Below are positions 27,779 through 36,608 of a DNA stretch of 64,000 bases, piece after piece. Location: contig PBEC01000018.1 of assembly GCA_002717515.1 (NCBI GenBank), positions 262,630-326,629 on the forward strand. The letters run 5' to 3'. A program made the translations under genes and the position numbers. How positions within the stretch are numbered: position 1 is the first letter of the stretch; every line of letters starts with the position of its first letter. Origin of the DNA: Flavobacteriales bacterium (lineage in GTDB: Bacteria; Bacteroidota; Bacteroidia; Flavobacteriales_C; GCA-002722245). The notes under the pieces are model-generated. The model made no database searches. It was given only the letters and a program-made list of their open reading frames with translations, and was not told the origin of the DNA.

Positions 27779-28660
27779 TTAGTTTCTACTATCCAATCCC
27801 CAGTTCAACTTGTTTCGTATGGTTGAAAAGAAAGAATGGTTGGGTGTTCTTACAACATTCATATAAAATTCACCATGTTCAATGGTAAGTTCTTCATTAA
27901 TTTTTATGGGTTCACTCCTTGCGTCCAAGGCGACGAGAAATTCATCGTCTCTTCCTTCGAGCTTGAGTGTGATTTTCTTGTTGTCGGGAATGATGAGAGG
28001 TCTTACGTTTAGATTGTGAGGGGCAATTGGCGTAATTATGAAAACTTCGCTTCCCGGCATAATAATAGGTCCTGAACAGCTTAGGTTGTAACCGGTTGAA
28101 CCTGTTGGAGTAGATACTATCAAACCATCTGCCCAATAAGAATTCAAATATTCATCATCAACATAAGTGTGGATGGTCATCATGGAAGATGAATCTTTCT
28201 TTTGAACGGTAACTTCGTTTAGAGCGTAATTAATGTCTCCAAAATGATTCGATTTAGTGGTCAATTTTAGTATACTCCTTCGGTCGTATTTGAGATTTCC
28301 AGAAAGAATTTTATCCAAAGGTTTTTTAACCTCCTCGGAGGAAACACTCGATAAAAACCCAAGTCTTCCTGTATTTATTCCAAATACCGGAACGTTTGAA
28401 CTTCTAACAATTGAGAGTGAATCAAGAATAGATCCATCGCCACCTAAACAAATGAGTAAATCGTAATTTTTTATTTCATCGGAGTAGGAAAAAGCATCAA
28501 AACCATCGATATCTTTAATCTTGCCTACAAGTTGCTTGAATAATCCTGAGTATATGGATATAGTATTTTTATCAAGCTTTGTTTTTAAATAAGTAAATAA
28601 GTTTTGAAAAGTACTTATTTTCTCCGGGTTGAATTTTATTCCGTAAACGCCAATTTTCAT
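27779..28660 (-). CDS. nadK: NAD kinase
   Basis: This 293-residue enzyme phosphorylates NAD to NADP. The GGDGS motif is in LLICLGGDGSILDSL, preceded by a Rossmann-like N-terminus (MKIGVYGIKFN). NEVTVQK, DGLIVSTPTGSTGYNLS and the ITPIAPHNLNVRPL segment complete the family signature. It is monocistronic or the end of the unit above; 62 bases separate it from the Omp85 gene. It sits within the envelope block, as is usual in Flavobacteriales. Confidence 0.96.
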   Translation of the reverse strand: MKIGVYGIKFNPEKISTFQNLFTYLKTKLDKNTISIYSGLFKQLVGKIKDIDGFDAFSYSDEIKNYDLLICLGGDGSILDSLSIVRSSNVPVFGINTGRLGFLSSVSSEEVKKPLDKILSGNLKYDRRSILKLTTKSNHFGDINYALNEVTVQKKDSSSMMTIHTYVDDEYLNSYWADGLIVSTPTGSTGYNLSCSGPIIMPGSEVFIITPIAPHNLNVRPLIIPDNKKITLKLEGRDDEFLVALDARSEPIKINEELTIEHGEFYMNVVRTPNHSFFSTIRNKLNWGLDSRN

Positions 28661-28722
28661 ACTAAACTCAATATGACTCTAATGTACAAATAAATGATTG
28701 ATGAGGTTACAATAAAAATGTC

Positions 28723-30093
28723 TTAAAGTGGCGACACAAAGCTAATGTTAAAGTTGGTGTTGCCAAATTGATTAATGGAATACTCAGTACGAATTACAAC
28801 GTCATAGTAGGTTACCCAGTCAATTCCGGAACCTCCGCCAAGCAATAATTGATTGGCCAGTTCATTGGTTGAAGGATTTGGTAGATGAACATAACCAGCA
28901 TCTAAAAAACAATTCCAATATACAGCGAAGTATATTTTACTGAATTTTTTAATTTTCTTGATTAGTGGGACAGTAAACGGTTTAGTTTTTAATAATTTAG
29001 TTTTGAAATTACTTTTTAATAAACCAGATGTTTTTCCATAAATTATGTAAGGCTCAAAACCTCTCACATAATTACTGAACCCTAAACCGCTTTGTAAATA
29101 AAACGGTGTGTTTTTATTAAAATAATGATTTAAGAAAGCTCCTGCTGCAAAAAAATATTTGTGATTTATTTTCCAATATTTTCTATAGCTTGAAAGTAGC
29201 CTGGAAACAAATATGTTTGATTGATCTAAATTTCCAAATCCAAATTGATCGATTTGTACGTCAAAAAAATAGCCATTTAGTGGGTAGTTTTGACTAAATC
29301 TTCTGTCGTATTTATAACGATAGCTAAAATTAATAAACCGAAGAGATGAAGAATTATTTCCGAAATAAGAATTTGAGAAAGGATTTAAAATATCCCAACC
29401 CTCAAGACGAATAAATCTTAAGTTAAAAAATTGAGTTTGATAAAAACCTGTTCTTCTGGTATATTCTAATTGAAGTTTCAGGGAAGATTGAATTGGGGTT
29501 GAATCGTTTTTAATATAAACCATTTCATCTTTATCAATATCCACAAAAACCTCATTTTGAGTACTGTAATCGGCTGCGATTTTAAATCCATCTTTCAATT
29601 TTTCATTGAAATATGGCACCTTGTATTGGAATCCAAAACTTTCAGTAAACCCCAGGTAAGAATTCAACTGAACGGTTTGATTGAGACCAAGAAAATTTAA
29701 TTTATTCAGATGTAATCCGAAATCTACTCGGGATAAGTTTTTATTTTTCCACCATTCAGCAAAGTTTCTTTCTTGAAATTTAACAATTACCTCAGGCCAT
29801 ATATACCATCTCTCTTGAAGTTCAACACATACATTCCAATTATTCAAAGAATCCTTAAAGGTTACTTTGGTAAAATTGAACAGTGCTGTATTGAACAAAT
29901 TGTTCTCAGACTTTTTTATGTGGTTTAATGTGTCGGTTGATGATATAGTGTCTCCAATGGAAAAAGACAACTCTCTTAAAATGATTTTTTTCTTTGTAGT
30001 TGAGTTTCCAATGATTTCAATGCTCTTTACAATTTGACTGTAACCATTAAAAAGAGTCAAACAAAAAAATATTGCAATCCAATATCCTCGCAC
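28723..30093 (-). CDS. Single-POTRA Omp85-like outer-membrane protein
   Basis: This 456-residue protein has a signal peptide (RGYWIAIFFCLTLFNGYSQ) and one POTRA-like domain (about residues 20-95: VKSIEIIGNSTTKKKIILRE, then VCVELQERWYIWPEV). A barrel of about 330 residues follows and ends in VVIRTEYSINQFGNTNFNISFVSPL-like strands. NYVRGFEPYIIYGK in the last third corresponds to the Omp85 loop-6 VRG(F/Y) motif. BamA has five POTRAs, so this is a minimal relative of unknown client. It starts with GTG at 30093, five bases after the CBS gene, so they are one operon. Confidence 0.75.
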   Translation of the reverse strand: MRGYWIAIFFCLTLFNGYSQIVKSIEIIGNSTTKKKIILRELSFSIGDTISSTDTLNHIKKSENNLFNTALFNFTKVTFKDSLNNWNVCVELQERWYIWPEVIVKFQERNFAEWWKNKNLSRVDFGLHLNKLNFLGLNQTVQLNSYLGFTESFGFQYKVPYFNEKLKDGFKIAADYSTQNEVFVDIDKDEMVYIKNDSTPIQSSLKLQLEYTRRTGFYQTQFFNLRFIRLEGWDILNPFSNSYFGNNSSSLRFINFSYRYKYDRRFSQNYPLNGYFFDVQIDQFGFGNLDQSNIFVSRLLSSYRKYWKINHKYFFAAGAFLNHYFNKNTPFYLQSGLGFSNYVRGFEPYIIYGKTSGLLKSNFKTKLLKTKPFTVPLIKKIKKFSKIYFAVYWNCFLDAGYVHLPNPSTNELANQLLLGGGSGIDWVTYYDVVIRTEYSINQFGNTNFNISFVSPL

Positions 30094-30098
30094 GGAGA

Positions 30099-30761
30099 TT
30101 AGATGTTTAAATACTTTAAAAATTGATCGTACCTACTCTGCAAATCCTCTTCATGTGCACTTTCGTGAAAAGAAGCTTTTATTTCATAATTGAAACGATC
30201 AAAGCTTGCAATTAAAGGAGATAGATCAGATTTATTTATTTTGAGGACCAAATCCATTTTTAATGAGTTTTCCTGGCTGCTGGTGTAGGCAGATAATATT
30301 TTAGCACCTTCGCTTTCTACAATTTGAGCTACTTGAACCATTGAATAGTCTCTAACGTTTAAGCCCAGAACAATTACTCCGCCGGGTTCATTTGCATTGG
30401 TTATTTTTCTTAGAGCTTTAACAATTTGTTCTTGTCCAATAACCCCAAGGTATTGTTCATTATCATCTAAAACAGGAAGAGCTGTAATATTGTTTTCGGC
30501 AAATATTCCCAGTATATCGTAAATATAGTCGTATTGCTTAACCGACGGATTAATAAGAATTGGTTTTAGTTTATTTATGGGTACAAAAGTGTCTTCTAAA
30601 TCGTAAATTTCAGTATCTGAAATTAATCCGTGATACTCTCCATTATCAACAACGGCAAGATGTGAAACGCGATTTTCATCCATAATAAGCAATGCTTTTT
30701 CTCCGTCATCGTTTCGTGAAATGGATGGAATGTGGATTGAAATTAATTCTTTAGCTATCAA
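30099..30761 (-). CDS. CBS-domain protein
   Basis: This 220-residue cytoplasmic protein has two CBS motifs: residues ~5-60 (IHIPSISRNDDGEKALLIMDENRVSHLAVV) and ~70-125 (YDYIYDILGIFAENNITALPVL). An ACT-like C-terminal domain (GGVIVLGLNVRDYSMVQVAQIVE) follows. CBS pairs usually bind adenosyl nucleotides. The target is unknown, but the gene is co-transcribed with an Omp85-like gene. The start is TTG at 30761, as the first ATG is 26 codons in and would remove the first CBS strand. Confidence 0.82.
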   Translation of the reverse strand: MIAKELISIHIPSISRNDDGEKALLIMDENRVSHLAVVDNGEYHGLISDTEIYDLEDTFVPINKLKPILINPSVKQYDYIYDILGIFAENNITALPVLDDNEQYLGVIGQEQIVKALRKITNANEPGGVIVLGLNVRDYSMVQVAQIVESEGAKILSAYTSSQENSLKMDLVLKINKSDLSPLIASFDRFNYEIKASFHESAHEEDLQSRYDQFLKYLNI

Positions 30762-30855
30762 CTTTAAATGGTCTTTTTAATTTGTAATTAATTTTTAGGC
30801 GAGTAAATGGAATTTTATTTGCCCCAAAATTCAGTTTATAAAAGTAGTATTTTTT

Positions 30856-30863
30856 TAGCTTTG
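30856..30863 (+). promoter_or_regulatory. -7 box (TAGCTTTG) of pdxJ
   Basis: Exact TAnnTTTG, 23 bases before the pdxJ ATG; no clear TTG at the -33 position. Confidence 0.45.
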
Positions 30864-30886
30864 TATTCGATTATTAAATAAAAGTA

Positions 30887-31621
30887 ATGACATCACTTAG
30901 TGTTAACATAAACAAGATTGCCACCCTTAGGAATTCACGCGGAGGAAATACACCGAATTTACAAAAAGTGGCAAAAGATTGCGAAAGATTTGGAGCTCAA
31001 GGAATAACAGTACATCCACGACCAGACCAAAGACACATAAGATATCAGGATATTAGAGAATTGAAGCCTATTTTAACTACAGAATTTAATATTGAAGGAT
31101 ATCCAAGTAATGATTTTATAGAGTTGGTTAATGAAAATAAACCGGCTCAAGTTACACTTGTTCCTGATTCTCCCACAGCACTTACTAGTAATTCAGGTTG
31201 GGATGTTAAGAGTAATTTTGAATTCCTCAAGGATGTTGTGCAAGAATTTAAAAACAATGGAATTAGAGTTTCAATATTCATTGATCCCATTTTACATCAG
31301 ATTGAGTGGGCTAAAAAGACAGGAACCGATCGTATTGAATTGTATACCGAAAATTATGCCGTTCAATATGCAAAAGGAAATAAAAAGGGTATTCAACCTT
31401 ATATTGAAGCAGCAAGATTTTCTAAAAACATTGGATTAGGAATCAATGCAGGTCATGATTTAAATTTGGATAACTTAAATTTTTGGGCAAAACAAATTCC
31501 AGAAATAGCTGAGGTTAGTATTGGACATGCTTTGATTTCCGATGCACTTTATTTAGGATTGGAAAATACGATTCAATTGTACAGAAGAGCTTTAAACATC
31601 GAACATGGGATTGAACTTTAA
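30887..31621 (+). CDS. pdxJ: Pyridoxine 5'-phosphate synthase
   Basis: This 244-residue TIM-barrel enzyme condenses 1-deoxy-D-xylulose 5-phosphate with aminoacetone phosphate to make pyridoxine 5'-phosphate (vitamin B6). Motifs: [16 protein letters not shown] at the start, [32 protein letters not shown] and [14 protein letters not shown] with the catalytic residues. The next gene starts 17 bases before its stop. It is divergent from the CBS gene. Confidence 0.97.
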   Translation: MTSLSVNINKIATLRNSRGGNTPNLQKVAKDCERFGAQGITVHPRPDQRHIRYQDIRELKPILTTEFNIEGYPSNDFIELVNENKPAQVTLVPDSPTALTSNSGWDVKSNFEFLKDVVQEFKNNGIRVSIFIDPILHQIEWAKKTGTDRIELYTENYAVQYAKGNKKGIQPYIEAARFSKNIGLGINAGHDLNLDNLNFWAKQIPEIAEVSIGHALISDALYLGLENTIQLYRRALNIEHGIEL

Positions 31622-32369
31622 AAAATACGGTACTGGTGAAGAGAATCTTGTGATTCTTCATGGATTATTTGGTTCTTTGGATAATTGGCAGTCTTTGGGA
31701 AAATTGTTTGGTGAGTATTTTACAACCTACATAGTTGATCAGAGGAATCATGGTAAGTCCCCTCATTTCAATGAACACAACTATTCAGTTATGGCCTCAG
31801 ATTTGAAAGGCTTCCTTGAAGAGCAATCGATTGAAGAGACTCATTTATTGGGTCATTCAATGGGAGGTAAAACGGTAATGCAATTTTCAATTCAAGAGCC
31901 TCAATTTATAAAAAAGATGATTGTTGCTGATATTGCTCCTAAGTATTATCCTCCTCATCATCATGAAGTTATCTCAGCATTAGAGTCGGTTGATTTTTCT
32001 ATTCATACTGATAGGAAAAAAGTACAATTAAAAATAGAAGAAACAATAGAAGATAAGGGTATTGTTCAGTTTCTGATGAAGGGATTAACCTGGGTGGATA
32101 AGAGTCAACTGGGGTGGAAGTTTAATTTGAAAGTACTAAGTGAAAAAATAGAGAATATTGGCGAGGAACTTGAGGGATTCGCCTATTTTACAAATCCAAC
32201 GCTTTTTCTCAGAGGAGAAAACTCCAATTATATTACTTTGGATGATATAGATTCAATTGAGGAAATCTTCCCTATGGCTCAATATTCAACAATTGAAAAT
32301 TCGGGACATTGGATGCATGCAGAAAATCCTGAGCAATTCTTCGAGGAAGCATTAAATTTTCTTAAATAA
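31605..32369 (+). CDS. Alpha/beta hydrolase (YbfF-like esterase)
   Basis: This 254-residue hydrolase has the early [10 protein letters not shown] oxyanion motif, [10 protein letters not shown], a nucleophile elbow GHSMGG with the catalytic serine, and a C-terminal His in [12 protein letters not shown]. Overall it resembles the E. coli YbfF/Abhd11 class. The natural substrate is unknown; acyl-CoA or esters are suggested for the class. The ATG is inside the end of pdxJ (17-base overlap), so translation is coupled. Confidence 0.88.
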   Translation: MGLNFKKYGTGEENLVILHGLFGSLDNWQSLGKLFGEYFTTYIVDQRNHGKSPHFNEHNYSVMASDLKGFLEEQSIEETHLLGHSMGGKTVMQFSIQEPQFIKKMIVADIAPKYYPPHHHEVISALESVDFSIHTDRKKVQLKIEETIEDKGIVQFLMKGLTWVDKSQLGWKFNLKVLSEKIENIGEELEGFAYFTNPTLFLRGENSNYITLDDIDSIEEIFPMAQYSTIENSGHWMHAENPEQFFEEALNFLK

Positions 32370-32412
32370 ATAACTCCTTTGAATTTTATAATTATCTTGG
32401 TTGCAGACAAAA

Positions 32413-33138
32413 ATGTCCGATACTTTAATAATCATACCAACTTACAATGAAATCGATAACGTCGAAGAGATTCTTCGCGTTGTTTTTAGTCTTGAAAAAT
32501 TATATCATGTCCTAATTGTTGATGATGGTTCTCCGGATGGGACTGCTGATGCAGTAAAAAAGTTACAAACAGAATTTCCATCCCAATTGCATATTGAGGA
32601 GAGGACAGGAAAGTTAGGCTTGGGAACTGCATATATTCATGGATTTCAATGGGCCTTAAAAAGAGATTACAAATATATAATTGAAATGGATGCAGATTTT
32701 TCTCATCCACCCAATTCTATTATTGAACTTTACAACGCGTGTGAAAAAGATGGAGCAGATGTATCTGTAGGTTCAAGATACGTTAGTGGTGTTAATGTTG
32801 TTAATTGGCCAATGAGCAGGGTGCTAATGAGTTATTTTGCATCGGTTTATGTTCGTTGGGTTACGCGTCTTCCCGTTCGAGATACCACAGCTGGTTTTGT
32901 ATGCTACAATCGCTCTGTTTTGGAAAGGATGCGTTTAGATAAAATCAATTTTGTTGGTTATGCGTTTCAGATTGAAATGAAATTCACAGCGTGGCGATTA
33001 GGGTTCAAAATAAAAGAAGTTCCAATTATTTTTACCGATAGAAAAAAAGGACAGTCAAAAATGAGCTCCTCAATTTTTAAAGAGGCTGTATTGGGCGTTT
33101 TATTCATGAAAATCAAATCTTGGTTTAAAAAATATTAA
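32413..33138 (+). CDS. Polyprenol monophosphomannose synthase (GT2, DPM1-like)
   Basis: This 241-residue family 2 glycosyltransferase transfers mannose from GDP-mannose to a polyprenyl phosphate. It has IIIPTYNEIDNVEEIL, LIVDDGSPDGTAD, the metal-binding EMDADFSHPP (DAD), and VGSRYVSGV near residue 120. It has no C-terminal membrane domain, unlike some homologues. I start at ATG 32413; the TTG four codons earlier is less likely. The substrates are supplied by ManC and UppS, both in this window. Confidence 0.9.
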   Translation: MSDTLIIIPTYNEIDNVEEILRVVFSLEKLYHVLIVDDGSPDGTADAVKKLQTEFPSQLHIEERTGKLGLGTAYIHGFQWALKRDYKYIIEMDADFSHPPNSIIELYNACEKDGADVSVGSRYVSGVNVVNWPMSRVLMSYFASVYVRWVTRLPVRDTTAGFVCYNRSVLERMRLDKINFVGYAFQIEMKFTAWRLGFKIKEVPIIFTDRKKGQSKMSSSIFKEAVLGVLFMKIKSWFKKY

Positions 33139-33173
33139 CGTAAGGTATTATATTGAAAGTTTAGTCTTTAAAG

Positions 33174-33206
33174 TTGTTTTCATCAGTTTTTAAAGTGCTA
33201 TTTTTG
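33174..33206 (+). promoter_or_regulatory. Promoter of pyrC (TTG-N22-TATTTTTG)
   Basis: TTG (33174-33176) and TATTTTTG (33199-33206) are 22 bases apart, ending 18 bases before the pyrC ATG. Confidence 0.55.
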
Positions 33207-33224
33207 TGATTTAAAATCTAGATT

Positions 33225-34574
33225 ATGTCCACATTGTATATAAAGAACGCAACAGTTGTAAACGAAGGAGATGAATTTCTCGCAACTGTAATTGTCCAGG
33301 AAGGAGTAATTAAAGATGTTGTAAGAGGAGAATATGTTGTGTCCAATGAAAATTCAGAAATAATTGATGCGACAGGGTTACATCTTTTACCTGGAATGAT
33401 TGATGATCAGGTTCATTTTCGTGAGCCAGGTTTGACTCACAAAGCAAATATAAGAACTGAAAGTAGAGCCGCCGTTGCAGGAGGAATTACCTCGTTTATG
33501 GAAATGCCGAATACAAATCCTCAAACCACCACCCATCTGGAGTTGGAAAAAAAGTTTGAAATTGCTTCTAAGGATGCCTTGGCGAATCATTCATTTTTCT
33601 TTGGTGCAACGAATGAAAATATTGATGAAGTGTTGGCAGTAGACGGAAAAAATGTTTGTGGGATTAAAATATTTATGGGCTCATCCACTGGGAATATGCT
33701 TGTAGATAATCGAGAAACACTTAGAAATATTTTTGGAAAATGTGACTTGCTAATTGCTACTCATTGTGAAGATGAGGCAACCGTTCGCGGAAATGAAGCA
33801 AAATATAGAGCTAAATTTGGAGAAGAATTACCCATAAAATATCACCCTATAATTAGAAACGAGGAGGCATGTTATAAGTCATCAAGCATGGCTGTTGATT
33901 TGGCTAAAGAGTTAGATGCAAGATTGCATATTCTTCATATTTCTACCGCTAAAGAAACAAATCTTTTCAGGAATGATATTCCTTTAAAAGAAAAAAGAAT
34001 AACAGCTGAAGCTTGCGTACATCATTTATGGTTTTCAGATGAGGAGTATGAAACAAAAGGAACTCATATCAAATGGAATCCTGCTGTGAAATCTGCTGAG
34101 GATAGAGCTGGAGTACTGCAAGCTGTTTTAGATGACAGAATAGATATTATTGCTACCGATCATGCACCGCATACTTTGGATGAAAAAAACAATAAGTATT
34201 TTTCCGCTCCATCGGGAGGCCCATTGGTTCAACATGCAATGATAAGTGTTCTGGAGTTGGTGCGTCAAGGGAAAATATCTTTATCTAAAGCGGTCGAAAA
34301 AATGTGTCATGCTCCCGCTGAATTGTTTCAAATTCCAAATCGTGGATACATCAAAAAAGGTTTTCAAGCCGATATGGTGTTGGTGAACTTAAACAATCCA
34401 TGGGTAGTTTCAAAGTCAAATATTTTGTACAAATGCGGTTGGTCTCCATTCGAAGGACAAGAGTTTTCGGCTCAAATAAAGGCCACGTTCGTTAATGGTG
34501 TCAAAGTATATGAGGATGGGGAAATTATTGAGCCAATTTCAAATCCTGCTCAAAAATTAATTTTTTCGAGGTAA
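33225..34574 (+). CDS. pyrC: Dihydroorotase
   Basis: This 449-residue class I amidohydrolase of pyrimidine synthesis cyclises carbamoyl-aspartate to dihydroorotate. Key sites: DDQVHFREPG (60-69), the likely carbamylated lysine in GIKIFMGSSTG, ATHCEDE, LHILHIST and the catalytic Asp in IIATDHAPHT. The usual metal motif is HxH; here the first His is Gln62. I recall the same QVH in other Bacteroidota dihydroorotases, so this is probably a lineage trait and not damage. No other pyr genes are adjacent. Confidence 0.93.
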   Translation: MSTLYIKNATVVNEGDEFLATVIVQEGVIKDVVRGEYVVSNENSEIIDATGLHLLPGMIDDQVHFREPGLTHKANIRTESRAAVAGGITSFMEMPNTNPQTTTHLELEKKFEIASKDALANHSFFFGATNENIDEVLAVDGKNVCGIKIFMGSSTGNMLVDNRETLRNIFGKCDLLIATHCEDEATVRGNEAKYRAKFGEELPIKYHPIIRNEEACYKSSSMAVDLAKELDARLHILHISTAKETNLFRNDIPLKEKRITAEACVHHLWFSDEEYETKGTHIKWNPAVKSAEDRAGVLQAVLDDRIDIIATDHAPHTLDEKNNKYFSAPSGGPLVQHAMISVLELVRQGKISLSKAVEKMCHAPAELFQIPNRGYIKKGFQADMVLVNLNNPWVVSKSNILYKCGWSPFEGQEFSAQIKATFVNGVKVYEDGEIIEPISNPAQKLIFSR

Positions 34575-34639
34575 TCGAAGAAAAAGACCTTAACTGTGCG
34601 GTTTTGTCTGTACTTGTTTTTTTAATGTATTTTTAAAGT

Positions 34640-36430
34640 ATGAAGAATATAAGAAACTTCTGTATAATTGCTCATATTGATCATGGAAAGTCAACTTTAG
34701 CAGATCGTTTATTGCAAGAAACAAATACAGTTTCTGATCGAGAGTTAAGTGAACAAACTCTTGATGATATGGATTTGGAAAAAGAGAGGGGTATAACTAT
34801 AAAATCTCATGCAATCCAAATGGATTATGAGCAAGATGGGGAGGCTTATACTCTTAACTTAATAGATACGCCAGGTCATGTTGATTTTTCCTATGAAGTT
34901 TCTAGAAGCATCGCTGCTTGTGAAGGCGCCTTACTAATTGTAGATGCAGCACAGGGTATTCAAGCTCAAACAATATCCAATTTATACTTAGCCCTTGAAA
35001 ACGATTTGGAAATAATTCCAGTTCTAAATAAAATGGATTTACCCGGTGCCCAGCCTGAAGAGGTGAAAGATCAAATAGTTGATTTAATTGGCTGTGAACG
35101 AGATAAAATCATTCCTGCATCCGGAAAGACAGGTTTGGGAGTTTCTGATATATTAAAAGCGATTGTTGCTGATGTTCCACCTCCCGAGGGGAACCCTGAA
35201 TCCCCTTTACAGGCTATGATTTTTGATTCTGTATTTAATCCTTTTAGAGGAATAATCGCTTATTACAGAGTGTTGAACGGATCAATAAAAAAAGGAGATA
35301 AAGTCAAGTTTTTTAATACAGGAAAGAGCTACAATGCCGATGAGATTGGGATTCTGCGTTTGGATATGGAAACCAGAAATGAGGTTAAAACAGGTGATGT
35401 CGGATATATAATCTCAGGAATAAAAAGTGCTGCAGACGTAAAAGTAGGGGATACAATAACTCACTTTGAAAACCCCTGTTCTCAAGCAGTAGAGGGATTT
35501 GAAGACGTTAAGCCGATGGTTTTCGCAGGAGTATATCCCGTTGTTACCGAAGATTATGAAGATTTACGTACTGCAATGGAAAAACTTCAATTAAACGATG
35601 CGTCTTTGACTTTTGAACCTGAAAGTTCAGCAGCTCTTGGATTTGGTTTTCGATGTGGTTTTTTGGGGATGTTGCATATGGAAATCATCACCGAAAGACT
35701 AGAGCGTGAATTCGAAATGGATGTTATTACCACTGTACCTAATGTTTCGTATCTGGCATATACTAAAAAAGGTGAAGAAGTAGTAGTGAATAATCCTTCC
35801 GAGTTACCGGATCCTTCAGCAGTTGATTGGATTGAGGAACCCTATATTAAAGCGCAGGTAATTACAAAATCAGATTATGTTGGGGCAGTTATGACTCTTG
35901 CAATTGAAAAGAGAGGAGAGTTGAGTAATCAGGTGTATTTGAGTGCAGATAGAGTTGAACTATCTTTTGAAATGCCTTTGGCTGAAATAGTATTTGATTT
36001 TTACGATAGATTGAAATCGGTATCAAAAGGATATGCATCATTTGATTACTATCCGTCGGGTATGCGTCAATCCAATTTAAAAAAAATGGATATTCTTTTG
36101 AATGGTGATCAGGTAGACGCATTATCGGCCTTAATTCATGCAGACAATGCGTTCACATTAGGTAAGAAAATTTGTAAAAAATTAAAAGAACTTATTCCTC
36201 GCCAACAGTTTGTTATAGCTATTCAGGCCGCTATAGGTTCAAAAATAATCGCAAGAGAAACTATTTCAGCATTGAGAAAAGATGTAACGGCTAAATGTTA
36301 CGGAGGGGACATATCTCGTAAGCGTAAGCTCCTTGAAAAACAAAAAGCAGGAAAGAAAAAAATGCGTCAAATAGGTTCCGTTGAAATTCCTCAGAGTGCG
36401 TTTTTAGCGGTTTTGAAACTGGATGATTAA
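34640..36430 (+). CDS. lepA: Elongation factor 4 (LepA)
   Basis: This 596-residue translational GTPase back-translocates or remodels stalled ribosomes and assists initiation. The G1 motif AHIDHGKST is at the start, followed by RGITIKS (G2), DTPGHVD (G3) and NKMDLPGA (G4). The LepA-specific C-terminal domain ends in [22 protein letters not shown]. Length matches the family. It is alone between pyrC and secA with separate gaps on both sides. Confidence 0.97.
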   Translation: MKNIRNFCIIAHIDHGKSTLADRLLQETNTVSDRELSEQTLDDMDLEKERGITIKSHAIQMDYEQDGEAYTLNLIDTPGHVDFSYEVSRSIAACEGALLIVDAAQGIQAQTISNLYLALENDLEIIPVLNKMDLPGAQPEEVKDQIVDLIGCERDKIIPASGKTGLGVSDILKAIVADVPPPEGNPESPLQAMIFDSVFNPFRGIIAYYRVLNGSIKKGDKVKFFNTGKSYNADEIGILRLDMETRNEVKTGDVGYIISGIKSAADVKVGDTITHFENPCSQAVEGFEDVKPMVFAGVYPVVTEDYEDLRTAMEKLQLNDASLTFEPESSAALGFGFRCGFLGMLHMEIITERLEREFEMDVITTVPNVSYLAYTKKGEEVVVNNPSELPDPSAVDWIEEPYIKAQVITKSDYVGAVMTLAIEKRGELSNQVYLSADRVELSFEMPLAEIVFDFYDRLKSVSKGYASFDYYPSGMRQSNLKKMDILLNGDQVDALSALIHADNAFTLGKKICKKLKELIPRQQFVIAIQAAIGSKIIARETISALRKDVTAKCYGGDISRKRKLLEKQKAGKKKMRQIGSVEIPQSAFLAVLKLDD

Positions 36431-36482
36431 TGACTCAAATTACATTGTTTTGAAAATCAGGTTTATCTTCACGAAATTTATC

Positions 36483-36494
36483 TGTTTATAAACA
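36483..36494. repeat. Perfect palindrome TGTTTATAAACA upstream of secA
   Basis: A 12-base perfect palindrome in the 178-base gap between lepA and secA, about 115 bases before the secA ATG. There is no T-run after it. A protein-binding site is possible, but AT-rich palindromes arise by chance in this base composition. Confidence 0.3.
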
Positions 36495-36608
36495 ATTTGT
36501 CAGCTAGAAACCTTCTTTTCCTGCCGATTTTACAGGGAATTAGTTTAAATTTATACTTTGCATTCTTTTTGTTAAGCGTGTGCATCATATACAAGAAATA
36601 AATAACCA

